A stretch of 64,000 nucleotides of DNA from JADLHS01 sp964594985 (GCA_964594985.1 CAZQNQ010000018.1:46122-110121); one strand, 5' to 3'. Positions 8,171-17,408 are shown, numbered from the stretch's first letter. Numbers and translations: made by a program. Notes: generated by a model not told the origin, from the sequence alone.

Positions 8171-9691
8171 TTAGCGAATCAAATCGTAGCGGATCACAAA
8201 GTTAAGCCGGCTGCCGTCGCGGTCCCCACCACCCTGGGTGTCCTTGCTGCCAAAAAGATATTCCAATCCCATCCGGAATGATTTGGTCGGATGCCAGACC
8301 AGATTGACGCTGGCGTATTGCGTGTCTTCAATCGCGAAACCTCCGAGGGACGCCTCCGGTTCGACGTAGATGTAACCGTAGCTGGCCGTGGACCGGAACT
8401 GCGGCGACCACTCGTGCGTGTAACCCAACATCGCCGCCCCCACGGGAATGGCCCGAAGCTTGCCGGAACTGTCGGGTGCGGCATCGAGATCGGCGCTGCC
8501 GATGTCATTCACGTAGCGCGCCATGCCTTCGCCGTACGCGACCTGCCACAAAAACTTGTCCGCCGAGAACACCTTGAACGCGCCCGAGGCGTTGACTCCC
8601 CAACCAAAGACCGTGTCGTCCGGTGCGTTGTCCGCTTCGTAACCGATGCAGCGAAACAAACCGGCCAACTGCACATGGCCAACGTCGCCTTCCCAGCGCC
8701 AACCCGCCACGCCATCCGGCGTACGGGAAACGGTCTTGGCCCCGGCCGGCAGTCCGGGCGCGGTGAGATTCAGATCTGATTCCGGCTGCTCCAGGCTGAA
8801 CAGCAGGTGCATCTTGCCAGCACCGTCATAGATGGGCGGTGAATAGCGGATCTGCGGCTGGCGCTTGTTGATCATCGCGTTCGGCCCGGCGTAATCCAGT
8901 ACATCCGGGAACGCGTCAATGTCCATGAAAGCGGAAAAGGTCTGGCCCGCGAGAATGTTCCACGCCTGCCCATAGAAATGCCGGACGCGGAACTTCATGG
9001 CGCCGGAAGTCGAGTCGTCGAAGAAATCGTTCTCGTTGTAGATCCGCAACTGCCCCTCCTCGCCCACGGGCCGCCGCGCCTCGAAACTGACCCGCGTGGC
9101 TTTCGCGTGGATGGTGGAACGCGGGCCGCCGTCGAACCCGGCCTGTCCCGGCACGGGAATGCTCGAGGGCACGAACTGATTGGGATTGCCGTTGTCCTCC
9201 GCATCCGCAATCACGTCGAGCCGGGCCGAACCGCCAAAGCGAATCATGGTTTGCGCCCCGGGAATCGGGATGAATCCCTTCAATGCCGGATCAATCGTGG
9301 CGTTGTTGGGACGCGGTGCCGCGAGCTGCTGGTCGGCGAAGGTGTCGTAGTCAGTAATCAAACTGCGCTCGATCAATCCCAGTCCCACGAACGGTTCCGG
9401 CAGCAGGATTTGTTTCTCTCCGATCGTGAGAGAGTGCAGGTTGGTGTCACCGGTCGCCGTTGGTGGCGGAGCGCCCTGATTGGTGCCCACGGCAGACCCG
9501 GGAGGCGGCTCCAGTTCCGCCAGCTTGGAGCGCGCCTCTTGCAACGAAGTTTCCAACTGTTGCATGGTGGCGCGCAAGGCCTCAATGTCCTTGGCGCGCG
9601 GATCTTCCTGGGCGGCCACCGGAGCCGCGGTTGTCAGCAACAACACCAGCGACAGGACGCTCCAGCGCAGTTCAGCACACGGTTGTTTCAT
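8171..9691 (-). CDS. DcaP-like outer-membrane porin
   Basis: A 506-residue protein. The ATG at 9691 gives a signal peptide ending at 'TTAAPVAAQEDP'; the longer open frame upstream is not protein-like. After the signal comes a short coiled coil (residues ~32-65, 'IEALRATMQQLETSLQEARS') typical of DcaP, then a 16-strand porin domain with 'GGSARLDVIADAEDNGNPNQ', 'GGPRSTIHAKATRVSFEARR' and 'LRIYNENDFF'. It ends 'LNFVIRYDLIR'. DcaP porins take up dicarboxylic acids and other negatively charged solutes. Its place in front of the Dcu and aspartase genes supports uptake of aspartate or other C4 acids across the outer membrane. Confidence 0.88.
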   Translation of the reverse strand: MKQPCAELRWSVLSLVLLLTTAAPVAAQEDPRAKDIEALRATMQQLETSLQEARSKLAELEPPPGSAVGTNQGAPPPTATGDTNLHSLTIGEKQILLPEPFVGLGLIERSLITDYDTFADQQLAAPRPNNATIDPALKGFIPIPGAQTMIRFGGSARLDVIADAEDNGNPNQFVPSSIPVPGQAGFDGGPRSTIHAKATRVSFEARRPVGEEGQLRIYNENDFFDDSTSGAMKFRVRHFYGQAWNILAGQTFSAFMDIDAFPDVLDYAGPNAMINKRQPQIRYSPPIYDGAGKMHLLFSLEQPESDLNLTAPGLPAGAKTVSRTPDGVAGWRWEGDVGHVQLAGLFRCIGYEADNAPDDTVFGWGVNASGAFKVFSADKFLWQVAYGEGMARYVNDIGSADLDAAPDSSGKLRAIPVGAAMLGYTHEWSPQFRSTASYGYIYVEPEASLGGFAIEDTQYASVNLVWHPTKSFRMGLEYLFGSKDTQGGGDRDGSRLNFVIRYDLIR

Positions 9692-9871
9692 AGGCATTCG
9701 CAGTTGTCCACCCGCTGCATCAGCCCGGACGAACGGCGCAAGCATTCCTCCCGCCGTCGGAGCTGGTAATGTGTTGAGTGACGCCAGTTTACCAACCTGC
9801 AACCACCCTGTAAAGCCCGCCACGTCCCGCCGGGTGTGACTGGAACCGCCGCTCACCGGCGCGGTTCTTAA

Positions 9872-9930
9872 TCTTACTCTTAATCTTGTTCTTAATCTCC
9901 CGGCCCGGGAGATTAAGATTAAGAGTAAGA
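9872..9930. repeat. Long inverted repeat (CTTAATC-type hairpin)
   Basis: A near-perfect hairpin centred on AATCTCCCGGCCCGGGAGATT (about 9894-9914) and extended outwards by TCTTACTCTTAATCT on the left and AGATTAAGAGTAAGA on the right. The left arm has an extra six bases. It lies 75 nt after the end of the MBL gene (stop at 10005, minus strand) and upstream of the porin, so it could terminate transcription of the former. The repeated CTTAATC unit also suggests a dispersed palindrome family. Confidence 0.8.
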
Positions 9931-10004
9931 GAATTGGTTGCGCGGCAATTTCGGTCGTACCCCATCCCGCCACCTCCGGGCGCTGTTTTCATTCACCGCC
10001 CGGC

Positions 10005-11396
10005 TCACAATTCCACAACATCCATCATCCTGGGCAACGTGCATTTGAGTTTGAAGCGTTGCTGGATCTTTTGCGCCAGCGCCTCCCGCGGTCCATCTTC
10101 CCCATGCGTCAACACCACCCGCGGCTTGCTCGACGCGATCGCGCTGAACCACGTCAGCAAATCCGTTTGCCCCGCGTGCGCACTGAAGCCGCCGAGCGTG
10201 TGGACCTGGGCCTTCACGGCAATCTTTTCACCAAAGATGCTGACGAGCTTTTCGCCGTTGATAAGGCGGCGGCCCAAAGAGCCGTTGCCTTGATAGCCGA
10301 CGATGAGCACGTGTGTGTCGGGTTTCCAGAGGTTGGCTTTGAGATGATGCAGGATGCGTCCGGCGTTGCACATGCCGGCTCCGGCCATGATGAGACACGG
10401 CCCGGCCACATCGTTGATCTTCATCGAATCCTGGGACGTGACGCTCATCGTCATCGTCTTCAGATCTGCGCTCAACGGTTTCTCGCTGACGAATTTCGTC
10501 ATCGCCGCGTCGAACAATTCCCGGTGCCGCATGTAGATGGTTGTCGCCTGGATGGCCATCGGACTGTCGAGGAAGATCGGGAACGGGCGGACCTTCTTTT
10601 TCCGGAACATCCACGCGAGCAGACTGGTGATCAATTGCGCCCGCCCCACGGCGAAGGTCGGCACGAGGATCTTGCCGCGTTGCTCGACGGTGGTTTTGAC
10701 AATGCGCACAAACTCGTCCACGGTCTCGGTGAAGGGCCGATGATCGTGATCGCCATAGGTGGATTCCAGGAAGACCAGGTCCGCCTGCTGGAACGGCTCG
10801 AAATCTTTCAGGATGAGTGCGCCTTTCGGACCGAGATCGCCGGAGAACACCACTTTCTTTTGCTTCCCATCCTCCTCGATGAGCAACTGGATGCTGCCCG
10901 AGCCGAGCATGTGGCCGGATTCGGCCCAGATCGCCTGGATGCCGGGAGCAACCGGCACCGGCGTCTGATACGGGACGGGCGTCAAAAGCTGGATGAGGGC
11001 CTCGGCATGTTCGGGCGTGTAAAGCGGCTCCTGCAATTCTTCCCCCGCGCGCTGACGATAGCGGTTCTTGCGTTCGTTATCGGAAACCTGCAACCGGGCC
11101 GAGTCGCGCAGGATGAGCGACGTCATTTCAATCGTCGCCGGCGTGGCGTACACCGGCGCATTCTGACCGCGCTTGGTCAGCAACGGCAGCCGCCCGGTGT
11201 GATCCAGATGTCCGTGCGTGAGCAACACCGCATCCAGCTTCTGCTTCGGACCGGTGGGCGGACGATTCAAGGCTTCCGATTTCTTACCGCCTTGGAACAG
11301 GCCGCAATCCACGAGCACACATGCGGTCTTGGTCTGGACGTAATAGGACGAGCCGGTGACTTCGCCGCCAGCGGCGCCAACGATGGTGATCTTCAT
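10005..11396 (-). CDS. MBL-fold beta-CASP ribonuclease / RNA-processing enzyme
   Basis: A 463-residue cytoplasmic protein from the ATG at 11396 (MKITIVGAAGGEVTGSSYYV). The metal-binding motif HGHLDHTG is at residues 61-68; later motifs include 'SGHMLGSGSI', 'SGDLGPKG', 'ESTYGDHDHRP', the beta-CASP segment 'ILVPTFAVGRAQ', 'FLDSPMA', 'AGAGMCNAGRILHHLK', and the C-terminal 'GGFSAHAGQTDLLTW'. This is the YsiA/CPSF73-like class I family with an RMMBL domain. Members act as exo- or endonucleases on RNA. Downstream sits the 9872-9930 hairpin. Upstream spacing to the barrel gene is 53 nt. Confidence 0.92.
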   Translation of the reverse strand: MKITIVGAAGGEVTGSSYYVQTKTACVLVDCGLFQGGKKSEALNRPPTGPKQKLDAVLLTHGHLDHTGRLPLLTKRGQNAPVYATPATIEMTSLILRDSARLQVSDNERKNRYRQRAGEELQEPLYTPEHAEALIQLLTPVPYQTPVPVAPGIQAIWAESGHMLGSGSIQLLIEEDGKQKKVVFSGDLGPKGALILKDFEPFQQADLVFLESTYGDHDHRPFTETVDEFVRIVKTTVEQRGKILVPTFAVGRAQLITSLLAWMFRKKKVRPFPIFLDSPMAIQATTIYMRHRELFDAAMTKFVSEKPLSADLKTMTMSVTSQDSMKINDVAGPCLIMAGAGMCNAGRILHHLKANLWKPDTHVLIVGYQGNGSLGRRLINGEKLVSIFGEKIAVKAQVHTLGGFSAHAGQTDLLTWFSAIASSKPRVVLTHGEDGPREALAQKIQQRFKLKCTLPRMMDVVEL

Positions 11397-11449
11397 GGGG
11401 TAGTGCTTTTGGTTTGGTTGAGTTTGAAAATAATCCGTCCGGTCGCAAC

Positions 11450-12160
11450 TCAGAAATGAAACGTGAGTCCGACTTGAACTCCTTGGTTGAGCATGTCGTA
11501 TTTGAACTGACTCGGGCCGCTGCCGGTTTCGTAATCCGCATAAACCCAGCGGTAGCCAGCCTGAAGCGATCCCCAGTCCGCGAACTGCCAGCTCAAGGAC
11601 GGCAGCAGTTGCCAGGTGAGTTCCGAGCCGACGCCGAATCCGCCGATGTCCCCGCGCAGATTGAAGCTGAAGTTCCGGCCCAGCGGCTGACTGAAGTTGC
11701 CGCCGACAATCGGATCCCACCAATCCTGGGTGCCGGAAGGACTGTAACCAAACGGCCCGCTGATTCCACCGCTGAGATTGCTGTATCGCATCCCCGCCAG
11801 GGCCTCGAAGTTCCGGCAGAGCCGGTAACTCACGGTAGGCTCGACCATCCACTGTTCAAATTCGGCGCTGACGCCGTTCTTGGAGGCGCCGAGTTCCAGG
11901 TCAATCACATCAACAGTCAACGCCCAGCGACCATGGCCGATGCGGACTTTGCCCATGAGGGTGAATTCGAGATTTTCCCAGACCTCATCAAAACCCACGT
12001 TCAGATCGGCGGGAATCCCTTTCACCGCAACATCCCCCGACATGCCGGCCGCAAAACCGTAGAGCGAGACATCGCAGGTCCATTTGTTGGTTTCGTCCGC
12101 GCGCAACAGCGAGGGCAGCATCGCGAGGGCAAAAACCGAGGACCAGACCAAGTGTTTCAT
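11450..12160 (-). CDS. Outer-membrane beta-barrel protein, unknown function
   Basis: A 236-residue exported protein from the ATG at 12160 (signal MKHLVWSSVFALAMLPSLLR, cleaved near ADETNKW). It alternates aromatic and polar residues over short strands ('WTCDVSLYGFAAGMSGDVAV', 'YRLCRNFEALAGMRYSNLSG', 'LPSLSWQFADWGSLQAGYRW') and ends 'GLTFHF', a barrel-type C-terminus. No enzyme motif is seen. It precedes the MBL gene on the same strand and follows another barrel gene at 12237-12893. Confidence 0.75.
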   Translation of the reverse strand: MKHLVWSSVFALAMLPSLLRADETNKWTCDVSLYGFAAGMSGDVAVKGIPADLNVGFDEVWENLEFTLMGKVRIGHGRWALTVDVIDLELGASKNGVSAEFEQWMVEPTVSYRLCRNFEALAGMRYSNLSGGISGPFGYSPSGTQDWWDPIVGGNFSQPLGRNFSFNLRGDIGGFGVGSELTWQLLPSLSWQFADWGSLQAGYRWVYADYETGSGPSQFKYDMLNQGVQVGLTFHF

Positions 12161-12236
12161 GGTGGTAGTGAGTTTGAATTTCTCGCCATCACAGCGCCCG
12201 CCCCGCGCGGAGAAAACCCGCGCCGTCAGCCCCTCC

Positions 12237-12893
12237 TCAAAACGCTGACGACACGGACACCACCCACGTCGGATCATCTTCATCCGGGTTCAAGGCATAC
12301 GCGGTCACATCCACCCGCTTGATCGTCGCTCCCAGCAACAGACCCCGCTGGATGTCCCGGTCGCTGTCATAAGCCCGCGTGCGTTGGGTCACCACCCCGA
12401 ACCGGAACCATGGCACCGGGGCGAGCGTCAGTTCCGACCAGTTGTAAAAATAGCTGTCGTCCGAATCGCTCGTGCTGAACAACTGTTCGCCTTCGCTGTA
12501 CAACATCAGCTTCCACCAGCGCAACGACCCGCGATAACCCAGTGCGCCCCCATCCACATCGCCGACCACCCAGCCCAGCATCGGCGTGATCTGCCACTTC
12601 AACTCGTCTCCGCCGGCGAAACCATACCCCGCCCATAATGAAGCGGTATCCTGGGCTTCGTAGTTGTAGCGCCCCTCGAAATGCCAGCGCCCATAGTCCG
12701 CCGTGACGGTCGGCTGGACGTAATCGTCCTGGTCCGGCACCACGTAGGCGTAAGCCGACACCCCGAACGCCCATTTGTTCCCGGTGACTTCGTCCATGGC
12801 TTTCGTGCTGGCTTGCGCGGCAGTGCTTTCGTCTGCCCACACTGGAGCGGTAGAAAGCAACAAGCCGGTTAAGATGACATTTAGTTTTCGCAT
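12237..12893 (-). CDS. Outer-membrane beta-barrel protein, unknown function
   Basis: A 218-residue exported protein. The ATG at 12893 starts a signal peptide (MRKLNVILTGLLLSTAPVWA) and lies 17 nt after the stop of the VIT-family transporter gene, indicating an operon. The mature chain has many paired aromatic strands ('WAFGVSAYAYVVPDQDDYVQ', 'YGRWHFEGRYNYEAQDTASL', 'WFRFGVVTQRTRAYDSDRDI') and ends 'WVVSVSSAF'. Length and look match eight- to ten-strand barrels. The link to a metal transporter is only positional. Confidence 0.75.
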   Translation of the reverse strand: MRKLNVILTGLLLSTAPVWADESTAAQASTKAMDEVTGNKWAFGVSAYAYVVPDQDDYVQPTVTADYGRWHFEGRYNYEAQDTASLWAGYGFAGGDELKWQITPMLGWVVGDVDGGALGYRGSLRWWKLMLYSEGEQLFSTSDSDDSYFYNWSELTLAPVPWFRFGVVTQRTRAYDSDRDIQRGLLLGATIKRVDVTAYALNPDEDDPTWVVSVSSAF

Positions 12894-12909
12894 AAATTTG
12901 ATCCCAAGT

Positions 12910-13572
12910 TTATCCACCCAAAGCAATCGTGAGGCCCACCAATACGAGCCCCAACACCACCATCCCCACCCCGAAGCCCATGGGCGCGCGCCCCACGCAG
13001 CGGCCATAGGCGATTCCGGCCAGGAACAACATCAGGACGGCGACCAGATTCGACACGCGCATCGCGTGATCGGCTTGCTGAATAAAGATGAACGGCAGCG
13101 CCACCGGCAGCGTGGTCAGGAATACCAACAAGAACACCCCCAACGCCCCCCACCAATCGGTGCCGCTCAAGCTCACCCGCTCCGGCGGTTCGGGCAATTG
13201 CTTCAACCGCTCATGAATCGCGGCGAACTCCGCCGGCTGCACCACCGACGCCACCAACGGCGGCAACGCCCCCGCGATCAGGGTCGCCGCCTGATGCGGT
13301 GCGGTGGCCTGACGCACAGCGCGAAAGATCTTGAGATTGCGCCCCTTGTTGGCCAGACACGCCATGAGATACAGCACGCCATCAATGATCCCCCAGGCCA
13401 GATTGCAACCGAGCGCGCCGATCAACATGAGGCGGACTTCGGAACGTTCGGCGGTAGCGACGCTGAGCGAACCGGTGAACGTGAGCACCATGATCAGTCC
13501 GAACAGCACCTCGGAAATGCGTTCCGCTGGTTCGAGGACCCGTTTGGAAGAACTCATGTGATCGTTGCTCAT
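12910..13572 (-). CDS. VIT1/CCC1-family membrane transporter
   Basis: A 220-residue integral membrane protein with about five hydrophobic helices. The first helix contains 'EVLFGLIMVLTFTGSLSVA', the signature of the VIT (vacuolar iron transporter) fold; eukaryotic relatives move iron(II) or manganese. Between helices two and three is a soluble part with 'LKQLPEPPERVSLSGTDWWG'. The chain ends with 'GFGVGMVVLGLVLVGLTIAL'. Many bacterial members remain untested, so the substrate is inference. The barrel gene 12237-12893 follows in the same unit. Confidence 0.8.
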   Translation of the reverse strand: MSNDHMSSSKRVLEPAERISEVLFGLIMVLTFTGSLSVATAERSEVRLMLIGALGCNLAWGIIDGVLYLMACLANKGRNLKIFRAVRQATAPHQAATLIAGALPPLVASVVQPAEFAAIHERLKQLPEPPERVSLSGTDWWGALGVFLLVFLTTLPVALPFIFIQQADHAMRVSNLVAVLMLFLAGIAYGRCVGRAPMGFGVGMVVLGLVLVGLTIALGG

Positions 13573-13722
13573 GGAATACGCTGGCTGCCTTTAGGTTCTA
13601 CGACAACCCGCCGGAACGGAAGATAATTATTGTCATCCCCAAGCAGCAGCGAAAAAGACGCAACGTCAGCACCAACGCTGAAAATTAAAGCCGCCGCGCA
13701 ACAGAAACTTGCCGCCCGGTCG

Positions 13723-14508
13723 TTACACGGATAGATGCCGGCGGCGAGCTGAAGAAAGCATGATGACACCAGCCAGAGCGAGCATTGCCGCACTGGCCGG
13801 CTCGGGAATGATGTTGCTCACCCGGATGTTATCCACCGCGTAATTTACATGCCCTGCTGACGATTCGACGTGGAACAGCAGTTGGCCGTTGTTATGGTTG
13901 TTAAACACGTTGCCCGTGATGGCCAGCCCGGTCAAAGTCGCCGTGGACTGAACCACTCCAAGTCCATTCAATTGGGAAACGGTCGCTGAATAAGTGGCGG
14001 CGACGGGATTAACAATGAACTGGAAGAAATAAGGGACGCCAACGGCCAGATCCACATCGAGCGCTTCCCAACTGGTGCCATCAATGGCTTCCAAAGCCGA
14101 CGCAATTCCGGCGTTGTAAATCAAACGGATGCCGGCCGCGTACTCCCCATAAGTTCCATCCATGACATAAAAACTCCCGCTGGCCGGCACCCCGCCGGGA
14201 TTCGCATCCATTTGCAGCAACAAGGAGATTTCGTAAGCCGCCGTTGCCACGTCAACGCCCGCCGTGTTATTCCTAAAATCCCGGTGCGCTTCCTGACCAA
14301 ACTCCGTGGAAGCCTGGGCCGCCTGGTTGCCACCGACCGAAGTATTCATAAACCCCGGCGCGTTAGCATCAAATTGTCCCGGAGCCACCCAATCCGCGCC
14401 CCAGTTCGAGGTGTCTTCGCCGACCTCGAAGGTCTGCACCAAGGTTTGCGCCGGGGCATTGATTGCAACCATTGTGACCAGCAGACAACAAGCATTTATC
14501 AGTTTCAT
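13723..14508 (-). CDS. PEP-CTERM sorting-domain protein
   Basis: A 261-residue exported protein with an N-terminal signal peptide (MKLINACCLLVTMVAINAPA) and a C-terminal PEP-CTERM tail: 'IIPEPASAAMLALAGVIMLS' followed by SARRRH. Exosortase normally recognises this signal and processes the protein for surface or exopolysaccharide attachment. The central region is beta-rich, with 'GSFYVMDGTYGEYAAGIRLI' and 'FHVESSAGHVNYAVDNIRV', the pattern of concanavalin-like or other jelly-roll domains in this class. The exosortase itself is not in the window. Confidence 0.9.
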   Translation of the reverse strand: MKLINACCLLVTMVAINAPAQTLVQTFEVGEDTSNWGADWVAPGQFDANAPGFMNTSVGGNQAAQASTEFGQEAHRDFRNNTAGVDVATAAYEISLLLQMDANPGGVPASGSFYVMDGTYGEYAAGIRLIYNAGIASALEAIDGTSWEALDVDLAVGVPYFFQFIVNPVAATYSATVSQLNGLGVVQSTATLTGLAITGNVFNNHNNGQLLFHVESSAGHVNYAVDNIRVSNIIPEPASAAMLALAGVIMLSSARRRHLSV

Positions 14509-14665
14509 ATTTCAACTGGTTTGTGTTGTTAGGTGTCGTTGGAGCCGGGGCAATCCGCCCTGCCCGGAGCAACGCGGACACCGGTGCGGCTTGAAAACAT
14601 TCACGTTGCTACCAGCCATTTTAGTTGCTGGCAGACAGGCTTGCAAGCCGGTTTGGTTTCAAATG

Positions 14666-15400
14666 TCAAAACTTCCAACCCGCCGCCAACGAGGCCCGCA
14701 TGGATTGCACCCAGATATCGCTGCTCATCTCGATCCACTCCGCCGTGCCTTCGATTTTGATGAAAAACTCGTCGCTGACATCCCAGCGCAACCCGACCGC
14801 CGCGTTGAGCGTGAAGAAGGTGTCCGTGTACGTCGGCTGATACACCGACACCACGCTTCCCCACCAGTAATCCCACCAATAATAATAGCCAGGCGGCCCG
14901 GTCGGGATGCCGGTGTCCACGTAGAAATAGCCCAAGCCACCGGAAACATAGGGCGTCAACGGGCCTTCCAGCAGATGAAAGTCCAGATTGAACCGGCCCT
15001 CCTGCACGAACGATTCGCCGTTTAAGACTTCGCCGTTCCATGACGCCTGATAGTCCGGATATCCCGCCGTGAATTCCGCCCGCACGGAGAAATGACTGTT
15101 GATGTGGTAGGCGAGCCCGAAGCCCCAGAGATCATCGCTGTCAAAATCAAATTTCAGATCGCTGGTGGCATACGGCGGGTTCGGTCCCGGCGCGGTCGGC
15201 AAGGTGACGCTCTGCATGACGCCCGGCTCGGCCGTGAAGTATTGCCCCAACAAATAAAACTCGCCGCGTTGCGCGCGGGTGTTGTCGGCGCGCGACTCCA
15301 GCAGGAAGGGATTATATTGGGCCGGGCCCGGAGTGGCTGCGGCTGAACCCAAAAGCAACAATAAGAACAGCGACTGCGCCGGGTTTCGTTTCAGTTTCAT
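14666..15400 (-). CDS. Outer-membrane beta-barrel protein (OmpW/OmpA-like size)
   Basis: A 244-residue exported protein with signal peptide (MKLKRNPAQSLFLLLLLGSA) and a barrel-like mature part: 'FDFDSDDLWGFGLAYHINSH', 'FSVRAEFTAGYPDYQASWNG', 'PYVSGGLGYFYVDTGIPTGP', 'FTLNAAVGLRWDVSDEFFIK', ending 'SLAAGWKF'. A loop rich in tyrosine and tryptophan (GYYYWWDYWWGS) is unusual. No family can be named with confidence. Confidence 0.75.
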   Translation of the reverse strand: MKLKRNPAQSLFLLLLLGSAAATPGPAQYNPFLLESRADNTRAQRGEFYLLGQYFTAEPGVMQSVTLPTAPGPNPPYATSDLKFDFDSDDLWGFGLAYHINSHFSVRAEFTAGYPDYQASWNGEVLNGESFVQEGRFNLDFHLLEGPLTPYVSGGLGYFYVDTGIPTGPPGYYYWWDYWWGSVVSVYQPTYTDTFFTLNAAVGLRWDVSDEFFIKIEGTAEWIEMSSDIWVQSMRASLAAGWKF

Positions 15401-15444
15401 AATTCAGTTGGCTGGGGGGCATTCGGTCGTGACGACGCCAGTCA

Positions 15445-15966
15445 TCACCGCGTCTTGCGGGGCACGATTCCGCGGACGGTCCGTTCGGCGTCCACCCCGA
15501 CCGCGACTCGTTTCGGTTGCGGCCGGCTTTGTTTTTGTTTGATGGGAACTTGAACTTCTTCTCCGCGCGCCGGCGCGCGATCAACCGGCTCATCGGCCAG
15601 CCAGTGAATGGCGGTCTCGTAGTCGCTGAACGCCTGCACCTGCAAGCCCCGGATGCGGCTGATAAAAGCAAAACTGCGGATGCCGCCGTGAACGTCGAGA
15701 CGATAAAGGATCGCCAGCCGTTGCCGCCGCGAGAAGCCCGCGGCCCGAAACGTCCCCACCAACGCCGCCAGCTCCGTCGTCGTGAACTGCGGCCGACTTG
15801 GGATGGGAATAAATCGCAGATCCAGCAGCGCACAGTTGAGGCCGCGGGTGCGACACGCCTGCGCCAGCCCCCCAAGCGCCTGCTTGGTCGCCTCAAAATT
15901 GAGGACTTCATCGGCATTCAGGCGGATGAACTCGCTGGCGCGGATGACTTGTAATTCTACCGGCAT
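15445..15966 (-). CDS. Conserved protein resembling STAS/SpoIIAA-like domain
   Basis: A 173-residue soluble protein without a signal peptide. It begins MPVELQVIRASEFIRLNADE and contains 'CRTRGLNCALLDLRFIPIP', 'ELAALVGTFRAAGFSRRQRL' and 'AFSDYETAIHWLADEP'. Alternating strands and helices ending in a 'D-Y-E-x-A-x-x-W-L' helix resemble SpoIIAA-like STAS domains (cf. DUF7793/SpoIIAA_II style). The last ~40 residues are basic and probably disordered. It could take part in signalling; this is a fold-level guess. Confidence 0.6.
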   Translation of the reverse strand: MPVELQVIRASEFIRLNADEVLNFEATKQALGGLAQACRTRGLNCALLDLRFIPIPSRPQFTTTELAALVGTFRAAGFSRRQRLAILYRLDVHGGIRSFAFISRIRGLQVQAFSDYETAIHWLADEPVDRAPARGEEVQVPIKQKQSRPQPKRVAVGVDAERTVRGIVPRKTR

Positions 15967-16372
15967 GATGCCCCTCCAGTTTGCTTTGGGATGGTATTCA
16001 TTTCTGGCCCGCTACCCTTGATTGTGGTCGTCAGCTCATTCATACAGAAACATCCGCTGCTCATCATCTTCCCGCGCTCCACTGCTCCCCTCTTGCTTAC
16101 ACCTTCGTCCCCTGCTTTGTCCAGCGCGCCGATGTGAGATTTACAGTTGCTGACTATCCATCATTCAGGAACAACAACTGACACCGGAAACGGAACTTCA
16201 GATTTGTTCCCGGTTCGCTCCATTTCCTCAGGGTGAATTCTCACTTCACCAACTCATTCCGGGCTGAATTTATTACGTGGCAATCTGTTATCCATATTGA
16301 AGGTTGCGTGCCTCACTCTGCTGTGGTAGTCGTGGGCGTTCCCAAGTTCCACCATCAACAAATAGCAACCAT
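15967..16372. other. Divergent intergenic region
   Basis: About 400 bp between the divergent genes starting at 15966 (minus) and 16373 (plus). Both promoters should lie here. It has lower GC than its surroundings. No operator, riboswitch or repeat could be made out with confidence. Confidence 0.5.
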
Positions 16373-16927
16373 ATGAAACATAAAACATTGAAAGTATGCG
16401 TTATTCTGGGTCTCGCTCTTCTGGGCTGGGCCACTCAACCTAAGACCCAGGCCATGGATATGAGCGTCGCCGGTTTCGCTTCGTATGTGGATCTGAATGC
16501 AGGCGGGAATACCTCAGGGGGCGGAGCCTTGGTGCGGTTCGGATTGGCCGACTGGTTCGCGGTGGATGCCCGGGCCAGCTATTTCGATATTGGCGATCTG
16601 GACGCGGCCTTGGTGCCATTGGAGGCGGTCGCCCTGTTCCGGGTGCCGCTGCTGGAAGATCGGTTGGTCCCTTACGCGGGGTTGGGGATCGGTTATTACA
16701 TGTTTACCGACTCCGACTTGGCGTCAGTGTCGGTTGACGACAATGTGGGCTACTTCCCGGTCGTCGGCGTTGAGTTTCGCTTTGGCAAGGAAATGCAATG
16801 GTCGGTCTTTGGCGAGGCCCGGTGGCTCTTCATCTTCAGCGATGTGGAGGCGGCCACGGGCTCGGGGTTGAACAGTGACGACATGAGCGGTGTTGGGATC
16901 AATTTGGGCGTCTCACTGAAATTTTAA
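16373..16927 (+). CDS. Small outer-membrane beta-barrel protein
   Basis: A 184-residue exported protein, one of few on the plus strand. The ATG at 16373 gives a signal peptide (MKHKTLKVCVILGLALLGWA). The mature domain has eight-strand barrel character: 'MSVAGFASYVDLNAGGNTSG', 'FAVDARASYFDIGDLDAALV', 'VPYAGLGIGYYMFTDSDLAS', 'WSVFGEARWLFIFSDVEAAT', ending 'NLGVSLKF'. It resembles the OmpA/OmpX-like 'outer membrane protein beta-barrel domain' families. Function unknown. Confidence 0.75.
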   Translation: MKHKTLKVCVILGLALLGWATQPKTQAMDMSVAGFASYVDLNAGGNTSGGGALVRFGLADWFAVDARASYFDIGDLDAALVPLEAVALFRVPLLEDRLVPYAGLGIGYYMFTDSDLASVSVDDNVGYFPVVGVEFRFGKEMQWSVFGEARWLFIFSDVEAATGSGLNSDDMSGVGINLGVSLKF

Positions 16928-17200
16928 GCCGGGCGGATCGCGGACAACCGAGCCTTGGAACGAACCGAGGCGGTTGGTTTGATGTTCCCCCAAGCCTTCG
17001 GAGGTCGCCAGTTGTGTTTTGCGCTGGCGGCCTTCCAAATTTGAGTCCCTGACTGAAATCCATCCCGCCGCACACCAGACGACTCGATTTGGTTTAAGCC
17101 AGTTGGATTCGGCGTGATAGTCGCACTCCCCTCCCCGGCGGATTTCGATTCCGACATTCTTTGAGAACTCGAACGCCAAAGTTGGCGCGCGGCAATAACT

Positions 17201-17334
17201 GTAGGGCAGGCTTTCCAGCCTGCCAGTGCGGGCGACTTTCCAGTCGCCCGTTCCCAGCGCTTCCCACACCAGACCCAAGCGAAACACGGGGTTGGAAAAC
17301 CCCATGCACCGGCAGGCTGGAAAGCCTGCCCTAC
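17201..17334. repeat. Cluster of four tetraloop hairpins
   Basis: Four stem-loops in a row. GGCAGGCT-TTCC-AGCCTGCC (17205-17224) and GGGCGACT-TTCC-AGTCGCCC (17230-17249) each have a perfect 8-bp stem and TTCC loop. GGGGTT-GGAA-AACCCC (17288-17303) and GGCAGGCT-GGAA-AGCCTGCC (17311-17330) have GGAA loops, i.e. the same design on the other strand. The outermost arms (GTAGGGCAGGCT and AGCCTGCCCTAC) make the whole block an inverted repeat. Confidence 0.9.
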
Positions 17335-17408
17335 TTTCCGCCCGCGCCGGTTTGCGGCCGGCGACTTCGGAGTTCGGGTTAATCAAGAGGAAACAGACTT
17401 TCAGATTT

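Noticed and set aside
11397..11852. N-terminal extension of the MBL enzyme
   Set aside because: It overlaps the preceding barrel gene and adds no domain; the ATG at 11396 begins directly with the MBL fold.
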